The notes under the pieces are model-generated. The model made no database searches and was not told the DNA's origin. It saw only the letters and a list, made by a program, of their open reading frames with translations. From Arthrobacter globiformis (GTDB lineage Bacteria; Actinomycetota; Actinomycetes; Actinomycetales; Micrococcaceae), in the NCBI RefSeq assembly GCF_030817195.1, contig NZ_JAUSYZ010000001.1:248001-312000 (forward strand): DNA of 64,000 bases, given 5' to 3'. Below are positions 7,905 to 15,832 of this stretch, in pieces. A program made the translations under genes and the position numbers. Within the stretch, counting starts at the first letter, position 1. Every line of letters starts with the position of its first letter.

Positions 7905-8501
7905 TCAGGACCAGACGCCCGAGGTTCCCCGGCGGTGGCTGTCCACAAGATGTGTGTCCACCATGCCGATGGCTTCCATCAGGGCGAACATGGTGGTCGG
8001 CCCCACGAAGGCGAAGCCCTTCTTCCGCAGCGCCTTGGAAAGAGCGATGGACTCGGGGGACGTCGTGGGCACGTCCGCGTAAGTGGTGGGGGCAGGTGTG
8101 GAGGTTGGCTGGAACTTCCAGACAAAGTCAACGAGCCCGCCCTCGTCCCGTAGCGCGATGGTGGCGGTGGCATTGGTGATTGCGGCCCGGATCTTGAGGC
8201 GGTTGCGCACGATGCCGGGGTCCTGAAGGAGTCGCTCGACGTCGGCCTCGGTAAACGCGGCCACGGTTTCGGGGTGGAAGTTGTGGAAGGCCGCACGGAA
8301 GGCGGGGCGTTTGCGCAGGATCGTTGCCCACGACAGCCCCGCCTGGAACGCCTCGAGGCTGATCCGTTCGTAAAGGCCCTGCTCGTCCCTGACGGGCAGG
8401 CCCCACTCAGTGTCGTAATACTCGCGCAGAAGGGGATCCGAGGAAGCCCACAGCGGACGGGCCAGGCCATCCTCGCCGATGATGATGCCTTCTGCGGTCA
8501 T
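7905..8501 (-). CDS. tag: DNA-3-methyladenine glycosylase I
   Basis: A 198-residue Tag-family glycosylase that removes 3-methyladenine from alkylated DNA. The family signature is visible: PLLREYYDTEWGLPVRDEQGLYERISLEAFQAGLSW, then TILRKRPAFRAAF and the helix-hairpin-helix-like DPGIVRNRLKI, and C-terminal GPTTMFALMEAIGMVDTHL. The Cys and His residues that form the zinc snap in E. coli Tag are not seen: the N-terminus reads ARPLW where RCxW is usual, and the C-terminus has VDSHRRG without the Cys. Activity is therefore likely but the zinc site is probably absent. It is read away from crgA with a 10-base gap, so they may be one transcript. Confidence 0.88.
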   Translation of the reverse strand: MTAEGIIIGEDGLARPLWASSDPLLREYYDTEWGLPVRDEQGLYERISLEAFQAGLSWATILRKRPAFRAAFHNFHPETVAAFTEADVERLLQDPGIVRNRLKIRAAITNATATIALRDEGGLVDFVWKFQPTSTPAPTTYADVPTTSPESIALSKALRKKGFAFVGPTTMFALMEAIGMVDTHLVDSHRRGTSGVWS

Positions 8502-8511
8502 GGGCGTCGGC

Positions 8512-8763
8512 TCAGGAGCGCCAGCGCGTGGTCATCAGGAAGCCGACGATCGCAATGCCAAACCCGGCCAGGATGTTCCAGGACTCCCACGCCTGAACAG
8601 GCAGCTGGCCCTCGCTGATGTAGAACGTAATGATCCAGAGCAGGCCGATGATCATCAGGCCGAACATGACGGGCTTGAACCAGACGGGGTTCGGCTTGTA
8701 GGCCTGGGTGGAAACGGGCTCGGCCGGGCGGGCAGGCTTCTTACGTGGCTTTGACTCGGGCAC
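8512..8763 (-). CDS. crgA: Cell division protein CrgA
   Basis: An 83-residue protein with a polar, basic N-terminus (MPESKPRKKPARP), the conserved NPVWFKPVMFGLMIIGLLWI at the first membrane helix, a short loop, and a second helix near the C-terminus (WNILAGFGIAIVGFLMTTRW). This is the full architecture of actinobacterial CrgA, which binds FtsZ and septal peptidoglycan enzymes and coordinates division. Its place between the cyclophilin and pknAB regions is conserved (Rv0011c in mycobacteria). Confidence 0.95.
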   Translation of the reverse strand: MPESKPRKKPARPAEPVSTQAYKPNPVWFKPVMFGLMIIGLLWIITFYISEGQLPVQAWESWNILAGFGIAIVGFLMTTRWRS

Positions 8764-8935
8764 ATGTCCTCCTTGGCGGCTGAATCAAGAGGAGGGACCG
8801 GGGCTTGATATCCTGCTGTGAGGGGATTGCCGGCGGTCTGCACACTCTTGGTCAGGTCTGAAGTCTTACTAGCAGCCAATTCTAGCTGTAGTTCAGTCCG
8901 CGCCGGTGCCCCCCAACCGCCCTGGAGGAGATCGC

Positions 8936-9736
8936 GTGGTAGTGCAGGAGAAGGTGACGGCCACCGCCAAGCCGGCGACCGGCGTCGTAATCCTGCGCAA
9001 AGCCGTCCAGGTGTTCGGCGAGCTGCTCATCACCGCCGGCATAGTGCTGCTCCTGTTTGTCGCGTGGCAGCTCTGGTGGACCAACGTGGAATCCGATGCG
9101 AAGCAAAGCGCCGCGGTCAAGGACTTTGCCCGGGATCTGGGCGGACCCGTGACCCCCGGGCCCACGCCCACTGCGACAGGCGGCGGGGCCGTTGCCGGCC
9201 CTAAGGATTATGGAGGGCCCGTTGTTGGAGAGGCTCCCGGGCACGGCGGCACCATCGGGATCATGTACATCCCCCGGTTCGGTGAAAACTACACCCGGCC
9301 CATCGTCGAAGGCACCAGCGGGGATGTCCTGGACACCTTGGGACTCGGCCACTACGGCAACACCTCCATGCCCGGGGCCGTGGGCAACTTCGCCGTGGCG
9401 GGCCACCGGCAGACGCACGGCGCCGTGCTGGACAATATCCACACGCTGGTCCCCGGGGACAAGATCTACGTCCAGACGCGGGACGGCTACTACGTCTACG
9501 TCTTCCGCAACAACCGCATCGTTCTGCCGACCGAAGCCGATGTCCTCCTGCCGGTGCCCAACCAGCCCGGAGTGCGTCCCACCGAAAGACTTCTCACCAT
9601 GACCAGCTGCAATCCCCGCTTCGGCTCCGAGGAACGGATTATCGCGTACTCGGTGCTGGACCACTGGCAGCCGGCCTCGGCGGGGCCACCCGATGAGATC
9701 GCGGCCCAGGTGGCACGCGCACGAGGGGAAGGCTAG
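8936..9736 (+). CDS. Class E sortase
   Basis: A 266-residue membrane-anchored transpeptidase from the GTG at 8936, which has GGAGGAG 5 bases upstream. The layout is a short cytoplasmic N-terminus, one helix (ELLITAGIVLLLFVAWQLWW), a Pro/Gly-rich linker and the sortase barrel. The catalytic His is in FAVAGHRQTHG, the Cys in LLTMTSCNPRFGSEERI and the Arg a few residues on. Class E sortases in high-GC Gram-positives attach proteins to the envelope, often at LAXTG motifs. No candidate substrate protein is encoded in this window. It is followed two bases later by a small membrane peptide gene and then pabA by overlap. Confidence 0.92.
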   Translation: MVVQEKVTATAKPATGVVILRKAVQVFGELLITAGIVLLLFVAWQLWWTNVESDAKQSAAVKDFARDLGGPVTPGPTPTATGGGAVAGPKDYGGPVVGEAPGHGGTIGIMYIPRFGENYTRPIVEGTSGDVLDTLGLGHYGNTSMPGAVGNFAVAGHRQTHGAVLDNIHTLVPGDKIYVQTRDGYYVYVFRNNRIVLPTEADVLLPVPNQPGVRPTERLLTMTSCNPRFGSEERIIAYSVLDHWQPASAGPPDEIAAQVARARGEG

Positions 9737-9738
9737 GC

Positions 9739-9909
9739 ATGTACGGCTGGATATTCCGCCATCTCCCCGGTCCGCTCTGGCTGCGCGTCCTCATGTCGCT
9801 GGTGCTGGTTGCCGGTGCCTTGTTCCTGATGGTCGAGTTCCTTTTCCCCTGGATGTCCCAGTTCACCCAATTCACCGACTCAACGATTGGTGCGCCAAAA
9901 AACCCATGA
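9739..9909 (+). CDS. Small membrane protein (56 aa) between sortase and pabA
   Basis: A 56-residue peptide starting two bases after the sortase stop: MYGWIFRHLPGPLWLRVLMS, then LVLVAGALFLMVEFLFPWMS as the single membrane helix, and a short polar tail. The TGA at 9907-9909 overlaps the ATG of the next gene (ATGA). The tight spacing on both sides argues strongly for a real gene. Function is unknown; a role with the sortase or as a membrane anchor peptide is possible. Confidence 0.8.
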   Translation: MYGWIFRHLPGPLWLRVLMSLVLVAGALFLMVEFLFPWMSQFTQFTDSTIGAPKNP

Positions 9910-10547
9910 GCACAGCAAAGATTCTCGTCGTGGACAACTACGACAGCTTCGTCTACACCCTGGTGGGCTACCTCCAGGAGTTGGGCGCCGAGACAACAGT
10001 GGTCCGCAACGATGATGTGACCCTCGCCGAAGCGATCGAAATGGCGGAAACGCGCGACGGCATACTCATCTCGCCCGGCCCGGGCTCGCCGTCCGAAGCG
10101 GGGGTCTGCATTGAGCTGATCCGCTGGTGCGGCGAGAAGACGAAGCCGATGTTCGGCGTCTGCCTTGGGCACCAGGCCCTGGCTGAGGCGTACGGCGGAA
10201 CGGTGACCCACGCCCCGGAGCTCATGCACGGCAAGACCTCCCTGGTCCAGCATGACGGGACCAGCGTTTTTGCCGGCCTGCCCTCCCCCGTGACGGCCAC
10301 GCGCTACCACTCCCTGGCCGCTGTCCGCGACACGATTCCGGAAATCCTCGAGGTGACGGCGGAAACCGCCAGCGGCGTCATCATGGGGCTGCAGCACCGC
10401 ACCGCGCCGCTGTGCGGCGTGCAGTTCCACCCCGAGTCCGTGCTGACCGAAGGCGGCTACCAGATGCTGGGCAACTGGCTTGAGTCGCTGGGCATGAAGG
10501 GTGCGGCCGAACGGGCAGCCAAGCTCAGCCCCCTGATCCAGCACTAG
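9906..10547 (+). CDS. pabA: Glutamine amidotransferase of aminodeoxychorismate/anthranilate synthase
   Basis: A 213-residue class I glutamine amidotransferase. It releases ammonia from glutamine for the chorismate-using partner in folate or tryptophan synthesis. The triad is complete: nucleophile Cys in MFGVCLGHQALAEAYG, and His/Glu in GVQFHPESVLTEGG. The N-terminus LVVDNYDSFVYTLVGYL and the oxyanion segment ISPGPGSPSEAG are canonical. The partner subunit is not in this window, so PabA and TrpG roles cannot be separated; the same position in mycobacteria is Rv0013 (trpG/pabA). The start at 9906 was chosen from the ATGA overlap and homology; an upstream in-frame ATG would overlap the peptide gene. 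Confidence 0.92.
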   Translation: MSTAKILVVDNYDSFVYTLVGYLQELGAETTVVRNDDVTLAEAIEMAETRDGILISPGPGSPSEAGVCIELIRWCGEKTKPMFGVCLGHQALAEAYGGTVTHAPELMHGKTSLVQHDGTSVFAGLPSPVTATRYHSLAAVRDTIPEILEVTAETASGVIMGLQHRTAPLCGVQFHPESVLTEGGYQMLGNWLESLGMKGAAERAAKLSPLIQH

Positions 10548-10569
10548 CCGGGGCCAGCACTAGCCGGGG
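10538..10569. repeat. 16-bp tandem duplication across the pabA stop
   Basis: CCAGCACTAGCCGGGG occurs twice in a row (10538-10553 and 10554-10569); the first copy contains the last two sense codons and the TAG of pabA. Confidence 0.9.
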
Positions 10570-10580
10570 GGCAGCGGGCT

Positions 10581-12524
10581 CTATTTGCCCTTGGTGGGGC
10601 TCGGCGTCGGCGTCGGGGTGGGTGTGGGCGCCGGAGGAGGGGCCGGGGCCGTGGCCACCGTCACGGTGATGGTCTTGCCCTGTTCCACCAGCGAGTTCAG
10701 CGGATCGCTCTGGCCGGTCACCTTTCCGGGCTGGACCTGGGAGTTCTCGACCTCGTGGATGACGGCAACCAGGCCGAGTTCCTTGAGCGCAGCCTCGGCC
10801 TCGGCACGGGTCATGCCACGAAGCTCCGGCATGGACACCTTGCCCGTGGACACCAGGATCTCGACGGTGCTGCCCACCGCCACCTGCTGGCCGGGCGCCG
10901 GCTTGGTGGTGATCACCAGGCCCGCCGGAACAGTGGCGCTGTTGGCCATGGTGGTGGACGGCGCGCCCACCAGGCCCGCCTGCCGCAGGATGTCGCGGGC
11001 TGCCGCCTCCGTCCGTCCCGGCAGCGTCTCCGGGATCTTGACGGCACTGGGGCCCGACGAGATGTTCAGGACCACTTCCGAGTTCGGTTCCAGCGAGGAT
11101 CCCGCGGGCGGCGCGGTGCCAATGGCGGTGCCCTTGGCGATCGAGTCGTGCTGCACCCGCTTGATCTGTGGCCGCAGCTTGGCGTCGTAGAGCGTCTGCA
11201 GCGCCTCGGATTCGGAAAGCTTCTCCACCGAGGGAATGGCGACGCGCGCCGGTTCGGCCGGCGGCTGGTTGAGGAAGTTGTAGAACCACAGGCCGCCGCC
11301 GGCCAGCACCAGGAGGGTAAAGATCACAAAGGTCGTGATCCAGGCCCGACGGCGGGACTTCTGTAAGCCAGACCGCTCCCGTTCGCGGGGAAGCCCCAGC
11401 GGAAGTTCATCGTGCTCGGCCGTCACGTAGACCGCAGCGGCTTCGGCCGGCAGCACGGATTCATCATCGTCAGTGCCCCACGTGCGGCGTAGGCGGCCAG
11501 CGGGAGCGTCGTCGAGGAAGCTGGCCCCGGTCATGGAAAACGCTTCCGTGGGTGGCATGCGGTGCGGCTCAGGAATGTCATTCGGGTCCGTCGGCGCTTC
11601 GCTGGGCGACAACGCCGGAACAGCGATCCCGTTCTTCGCCGCCCGCAGCGCACGGCGGAAAGCCGCGGCGTCCTGGAAACGGTCGGCACGGTTCTTCTGC
11701 AGCGCCTTTTCCAGCACGCTGTCCAGCGCCTCGGAGATGTCCGGATTGAAACTGCTGGGCGGTTCGGGCTTCTCGCGGACATGCTGGTACGCCACAGATA
11801 CGGGGCTTTCACCCACGAATGGCGGGCGGCCGGTCAGCGTTTCGTACAGCAGGCAGCCTGCCGAGTACAGGTCGCTGCGGGCATCCACGGCCTCGCCGCG
11901 AGCCTGCTCCGGCGAGAGGTACTGGGCGGTGCCCACCACGGCCTGCGTCTGGGTCATCGTCGCGGAGGAATCGGCAACCGCGCGGGCAATGCCGAAGTCC
12001 ATGACCTTGACCATGTCCGAGTTCTCGCAGTACATCACGTTCGCCGGCTTGATGTCCCGGTGCACGATTCCGGCCTTGTGGCTGTATTCCAGTGCAGACA
12101 GGACACCCAACGTGTACTCCACCGCCTGGTCGATGGTGATGTCACTGGCCCTGATCAGGTCCCGGAGGGTCTTGCCGGCCACGAACTCCATGACGATGTA
12201 GGGAACACGGACCTGGTCGTGCGCGTCGCCCGGTACTGCGTGCTCGCCCGTGTCGTAGATGGCTACGATCGACGGATGGTTCAGGGCTGCGACAGCCTGG
12301 GCCTCGCGCTTGAACCTGGCCTGCAACTGGGGGTCCCGGGCCAGGTCGGGGCGGAGCAGCTTGATCGCGACCGTCCGGCCCAGGCGGGTATCCAGGCCAC
12401 GGTGGACGTCGGCCATGCCCCCGCGGCCGATGACTTCGCCAAGTTCGTAGCGTCCGCTGAGGACGCGCTGACTTGTCACCGGGATGTTGTCTTCCCGGTG
12501 GGACGGAGTTCGTGGCGTGGTCAC
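10581..12524 (-). CDS. pknB: Serine/threonine kinase PknB with PASTA domains
   Basis: A 647-residue membrane kinase. The kinase domain (about 20-285) shows GRGGMADVHRG, catalytic HRDIKPANVM and DFGIARAV. A Ser/Pro-poor juxtamembrane stretch precedes one helix (AWITTFVIFTLLVLAGGGLWF, about 395-415). The outside part has three PASTA repeats (about 425-625), which bind muropeptides and beta-lactams, and a Pro/Thr tail. Its role is sensing cell-wall fragments and controlling growth and division through phosphorylation. It is the last gene of the fhaA-pknB operon, three bases from pknA, with a GTG start. A shorter start at VTSQRVLSGRYEL is conceivable. Confidence 0.95.
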   Translation of the reverse strand: MTTPRTPSHREDNIPVTSQRVLSGRYELGEVIGRGGMADVHRGLDTRLGRTVAIKLLRPDLARDPQLQARFKREAQAVAALNHPSIVAIYDTGEHAVPGDAHDQVRVPYIVMEFVAGKTLRDLIRASDITIDQAVEYTLGVLSALEYSHKAGIVHRDIKPANVMYCENSDMVKVMDFGIARAVADSSATMTQTQAVVGTAQYLSPEQARGEAVDARSDLYSAGCLLYETLTGRPPFVGESPVSVAYQHVREKPEPPSSFNPDISEALDSVLEKALQKNRADRFQDAAAFRRALRAAKNGIAVPALSPSEAPTDPNDIPEPHRMPPTEAFSMTGASFLDDAPAGRLRRTWGTDDDESVLPAEAAAVYVTAEHDELPLGLPRERERSGLQKSRRRAWITTFVIFTLLVLAGGGLWFYNFLNQPPAEPARVAIPSVEKLSESEALQTLYDAKLRPQIKRVQHDSIAKGTAIGTAPPAGSSLEPNSEVVLNISSGPSAVKIPETLPGRTEAAARDILRQAGLVGAPSTTMANSATVPAGLVITTKPAPGQQVAVGSTVEILVSTGKVSMPELRGMTRAEAEAALKELGLVAVIHEVENSQVQPGKVTGQSDPLNSLVEQGKTITVTVATAPAPPPAPTPTPTPTPSPTKGK

Positions 12525-12527
12525 GGC

Positions 12528-14381
12528 TTATGGTCCGGTCGGCGAGCCGCTTGGCGTTGGCGTGGCTGACGGCGTGACCGATGGCGTGGGAATCAGCGCC
12601 TGGGACAGGTGATAGGTCACGACCGACCCGGCGGCGACCTCTTGGCCGCTTTCGGGCTCGGAGCGGACAAACGTTCCGGCGTCCTGACCGGGTTCGCCGG
12701 CCTCGTCGGCGCCCTTTTGCCAGCGCAGACCGGCCTTCTCGATTGCTGACTGGACTTCGGCCTCGCTGCTGCCCGTGCTGATGTCCGGGACTCTGATCTG
12801 TTTCGGTCCCTTGGAATAGGTGACCGTGATGGTGCGACCCGCCTGCACCGGGCCTGTCGGGTTCAGGTCCGTAACCGTGCCGGGAGTGGCAGGGTCGAAC
12901 ACTTCCTTGCCGTCCACCTGGAGGCCAAGCGCGATCAGCTCGGCGCGGACCTCGCTGTACTGCTTGCCGAGGTATGCGTCCGGAATCAGGTTGATGGCCT
13001 CGGCCGTGGTAGGAGTCGGTGTGGGGGTCGGGGTCGGCGTCGCAGAGGTCGGGGTCGGCGTGGGCGTGGAACTGGTGCTCACGCTGCGGCTCGGTGTGCT
13101 TGACGTGGTCGCGGCAGGGCCCTGGCCCGGGAACAGGAAGCCCGCCTGGCTCAGGAGGATACCGGCGACGGCGAACAGCACCAGCAGGATCAGGGCGATC
13201 AGCGGCCACGTCCACGGGCTGCGTTTCCGCCGCTCGGGCTCATCCTCGGGTTCGTCGTCGTACTGATCCGGTTCCTGGTCCCAAGTGCGCTCGGCCGCCA
13301 GGGCATCGGCACGCGACAGCGTGCTCCCCGCCCGCGTGGGGGCGGCATCCGGGTCTCCGGCGGCGGCTGCTGCCGCCCCGCCGGCAGCAGCACCCGCAGC
13401 CGCTGCGCCCAGCACAGGCAAGGCGGAGGTTGCCGTCGTCGAGCTCGTCTCCGAACCGATCACGCCGGTTGGTGCCGTGGCGATATTCACCGGGGCCGTC
13501 ATGGCGCCGGTGCCGCCTTCGTACAGGAGCATGCCCGGGACGGCGGCGTGGGCTGCGGAGATGTCACCGTTGCGGATCGCCTCCGCGGCCTCGGACAGCT
13601 TGATGGCGTTGGCCGGGCGGTTCTTCGGATCCTTGGCCAGCATGGACATCAGGAGCGCACGGACCGGCTTGGGCAGCGACTCCGGCAGGGGCGGCGGCGC
13701 GTCGTTGACCTGGGCCAGGGCGATGGCGATCTGGGATTCGCCGGAGAACGGACGGTGCCCGGTGAGGCACTCGTAGCCGATCACGCCGAGCGAGTAGATG
13801 TCCGAGGCACCGGTGGCGGTCTGGCCGGTGGCCTGTTCGGGGGCGAGGTACTGGGCGGTGCCCATGACCTGGCCGGTCTGGGTCAGCGGCACCTGGTCCG
13901 CCAGGCGCGCGATGCCGAAGTCGGTGACCTTGACCCGCCCGTCAGGCATGATCAGCAGGTTTCCGGGCTTGATGTCACGGTGCACCAGTCCCTGTGCGTG
14001 GGCCACGGACAGGGCCCGCGCCGTTTGGGCCATGATGGACAGCGTGCGGTCCGGTGAGAGAACCTGCTCGTGCTCGATAATGCTGCTCAGCGGCTGGCCG
14101 GGGACCAGCTCCATCACCAGGTAGGCGGAACCTTCCTCCTCGCCGTAGTCGAAGACGTTGGCGATGCCGACGTGGTTGAGGAGGGCGGTGTGGCGGGCTT
14201 CGGCGCGGAACCGCTGGAGGAAGCCGGGGTCGCCCGTGTACTCCTCTTTGAGTACCTTGATGGCCACGATCCGGCCCAGGATTTGGTCCTTGGCCTTCCA
14301 GACTTCACCCATGCCGCCGATCGCAATACGCGTGGTCAACTGGAATCTGCCGCCGAGGGTGATTCCCGATGTAGGCCTCAC
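12528..14381 (-). CDS. pknA: Serine/threonine kinase PknA-like, with PASTA domains
   Basis: A 617-residue kinase with the kinase domain at the N-terminus (IAIGGMGEVWKA, HRDIKPGNLL, DFGIARLAD), an Ala-rich linker, a membrane helix (WPLIALILLVLFAVAGILLS, near 395), a Ser/Thr/Pro stalk with runs of TPTPTP, and two C-terminal PASTA repeats. It phosphorylates cell-shape and division proteins. Mycobacterial PknA lacks PASTA repeats, so both kinases of this operon probably sense the wall here. Its ATG overlaps the pbpA stop by four bases. Confidence 0.93.
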   Translation of the reverse strand: MRPTSGITLGGRFQLTTRIAIGGMGEVWKAKDQILGRIVAIKVLKEEYTGDPGFLQRFRAEARHTALLNHVGIANVFDYGEEEGSAYLVMELVPGQPLSSIIEHEQVLSPDRTLSIMAQTARALSVAHAQGLVHRDIKPGNLLIMPDGRVKVTDFGIARLADQVPLTQTGQVMGTAQYLAPEQATGQTATGASDIYSLGVIGYECLTGHRPFSGESQIAIALAQVNDAPPPLPESLPKPVRALLMSMLAKDPKNRPANAIKLSEAAEAIRNGDISAAHAAVPGMLLYEGGTGAMTAPVNIATAPTGVIGSETSSTTATSALPVLGAAAAGAAAGGAAAAAAGDPDAAPTRAGSTLSRADALAAERTWDQEPDQYDDEPEDEPERRKRSPWTWPLIALILLVLFAVAGILLSQAGFLFPGQGPAATTSSTPSRSVSTSSTPTPTPTSATPTPTPTPTPTTAEAINLIPDAYLGKQYSEVRAELIALGLQVDGKEVFDPATPGTVTDLNPTGPVQAGRTITVTYSKGPKQIRVPDISTGSSEAEVQSAIEKAGLRWQKGADEAGEPGQDAGTFVRSEPESGQEVAAGSVVTYHLSQALIPTPSVTPSATPTPSGSPTGP

Positions 14382-15832
14382 TTATTCAACACCGCCTCAA
14401 AAATCTTCTTTGCGTTCGGACTGGTTAGCTGTGCTCCGGTGGTGATGTCCACGCCCTGCATGACAACGGTGACGGACACTTGCGGATCGTTGGCCGGGGC
14501 GAACCCCGTAAACCAAGAGTTGTTCAGGCCGTCCCCGAGCTCGGCGGTGCCGGTCTTGCCGGCGACCTGGACACCGGGAACGGCAGCGCCCGAGCCGATG
14601 CCCTCGCTGACCACACTGGTCATCCAATCGGTGATCTGTCCGGCGATTTCCGGCGTCGTCGAGGTCCGCAAAGCCACCGGCTTCGGTTCATCGATAACCC
14701 TCAGGTCCGGGGAACGGACTGCCTTGATGAGGTTCGGAGCCATCTGCACTCCGCCGTTGGCAATGGCCGAGGTCATCAGTGCGATCTGGAGCGGCGTCGC
14801 ACGGACGTCGCGCTGGCCGATGGCGGATTGCGCCAGTCCGGCCGCGTCGAGATCCGACGGGAAAACGCTCTTGGCGTAGTCCAGCTTGAGCTGGTCGCCC
14901 AGCTCCTGGCCGAAGCCGAACTTGCTGGCCTGCTGGGCTATCGCATTTTCCCCGAGGTCGCGGGCAATACTGGCGAAGGGCGTGTTGCAGGACTGCTGCA
15001 GGGCGAACGCGAAGCTGGCCGTGTTCCGGGTGTAGCAGTTGCCGCCGGCGTAGTTGGGCAGCTGGTACTGGATCCCCGGGAAGCTCATCTGGGCCGGGTT
15101 GGGCAGCACGCTGTCGGCGTTGTACTTGCCGGAGTTCAGGGCTGCTGCCGTGTCCACCAGCTTGAACACCGAGCCCGGCGCCAACAGGGCGCCCGTGGGG
15201 CCGCTGACCGAGGGATTCAGGTTGACGCCCGGGATCTTGATGGCCTCGTTGTACGCAGCCTGTTCCTTGGCGACGTCCTGCGTGGCGATGGAGTTGGGAT
15301 CATAGGACGGCTTGCTGACCATGGCCAGGATGTTGCCCGTCTTGGGATCGGTCACCACGATCGACCCCCGCTGGCCGTCCGGGATGAGGTCGTACGCCAG
15401 TTTCTGGATCGTGGGGTCAATGGTCAGCTCGACGGACGCACCCTTGGGCTGGTTGCCCAGGAAAAGCTGCCCGATCCGGTCAAAGAACAGCTGGTCCGAA
15501 CTTCCGGCCAGCTGGGCATCCATGGCGCCTTCGAGGCCGGTAACCCCGTAGCTCCGCGAGAAGTATCCGGTCAGCCCGGCATACAGCTCGGGCTGGTTGT
15601 ACTTGCGCTGGAACTTGCAGGATTCATTGCCCGGCACGGATTCGGCGATGGCAGAGCCGCCCACGAGGATCGCACCGCGGTCATTGCAGTAGTTCTGCAG
15701 GATGGCCCGCCTGTTCCACGCGTTGGCCTTGAGCTCGTCCGCGCCCACCACCTGGACGTAGCTGATCGCACCGAAAATCAGGGCGAACATGGCGATCGCG
15801 GCGATCCATGAATGTCGAATGGCCTGGTTCAC
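14378..15832 (-). CDS. pbpA: Penicillin-binding protein 2 (PbpA), transpeptidase
   Basis: A 484-residue class B penicillin-binding protein from the GTG at 15832, which overlaps the rodA stop (GTGA); the open frame extends further upstream but only through rodA. An N-terminal anchor helix (WIAAIAMFALIFGAISYV) is followed by the dimerisation and transpeptidase domains. The active-site motifs are SVFK in GALLAPGSVFKLVDTA, SCN in LQQSCNTPFA and KTGTAE in QVAGKTGTAELG. It cross-links peptidoglycan outside the membrane together with the RodA/FtsW-type polymerase encoded just upstream. Confidence 0.95.
   Translation of the reverse strand: MNQAIRHSWIAAIAMFALIFGAISYVQVVGADELKANAWNRRAILQNYCNDRGAILVGGSAIAESVPGNESCKFQRKYNQPELYAGLTGYFSRSYGVTGLEGAMDAQLAGSSDQLFFDRIGQLFLGNQPKGASVELTIDPTIQKLAYDLIPDGQRGSIVVTDPKTGNILAMVSKPSYDPNSIATQDVAKEQAAYNEAIKIPGVNLNPSVSGPTGALLAPGSVFKLVDTAAALNSGKYNADSVLPNPAQMSFPGIQYQLPNYAGGNCYTRNTASFAFALQQSCNTPFASIARDLGENAIAQQASKFGFGQELGDQLKLDYAKSVFPSDLDAAGLAQSAIGQRDVRATPLQIALMTSAIANGGVQMAPNLIKAVRSPDLRVIDEPKPVALRTSTTPEIAGQITDWMTSVVSEGIGSGAAVPGVQVAGKTGTAELGDGLNNSWFTGFAPANDPQVSVTVVMQGVDITTGAQLTSPNAKKIFEAVLNK

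Noticed and set aside
14480..15811. Long plus-strand open frame opposite pbpA
   Set aside because: Antisense shadow; pbpA has all catalytic motifs on the other strand.
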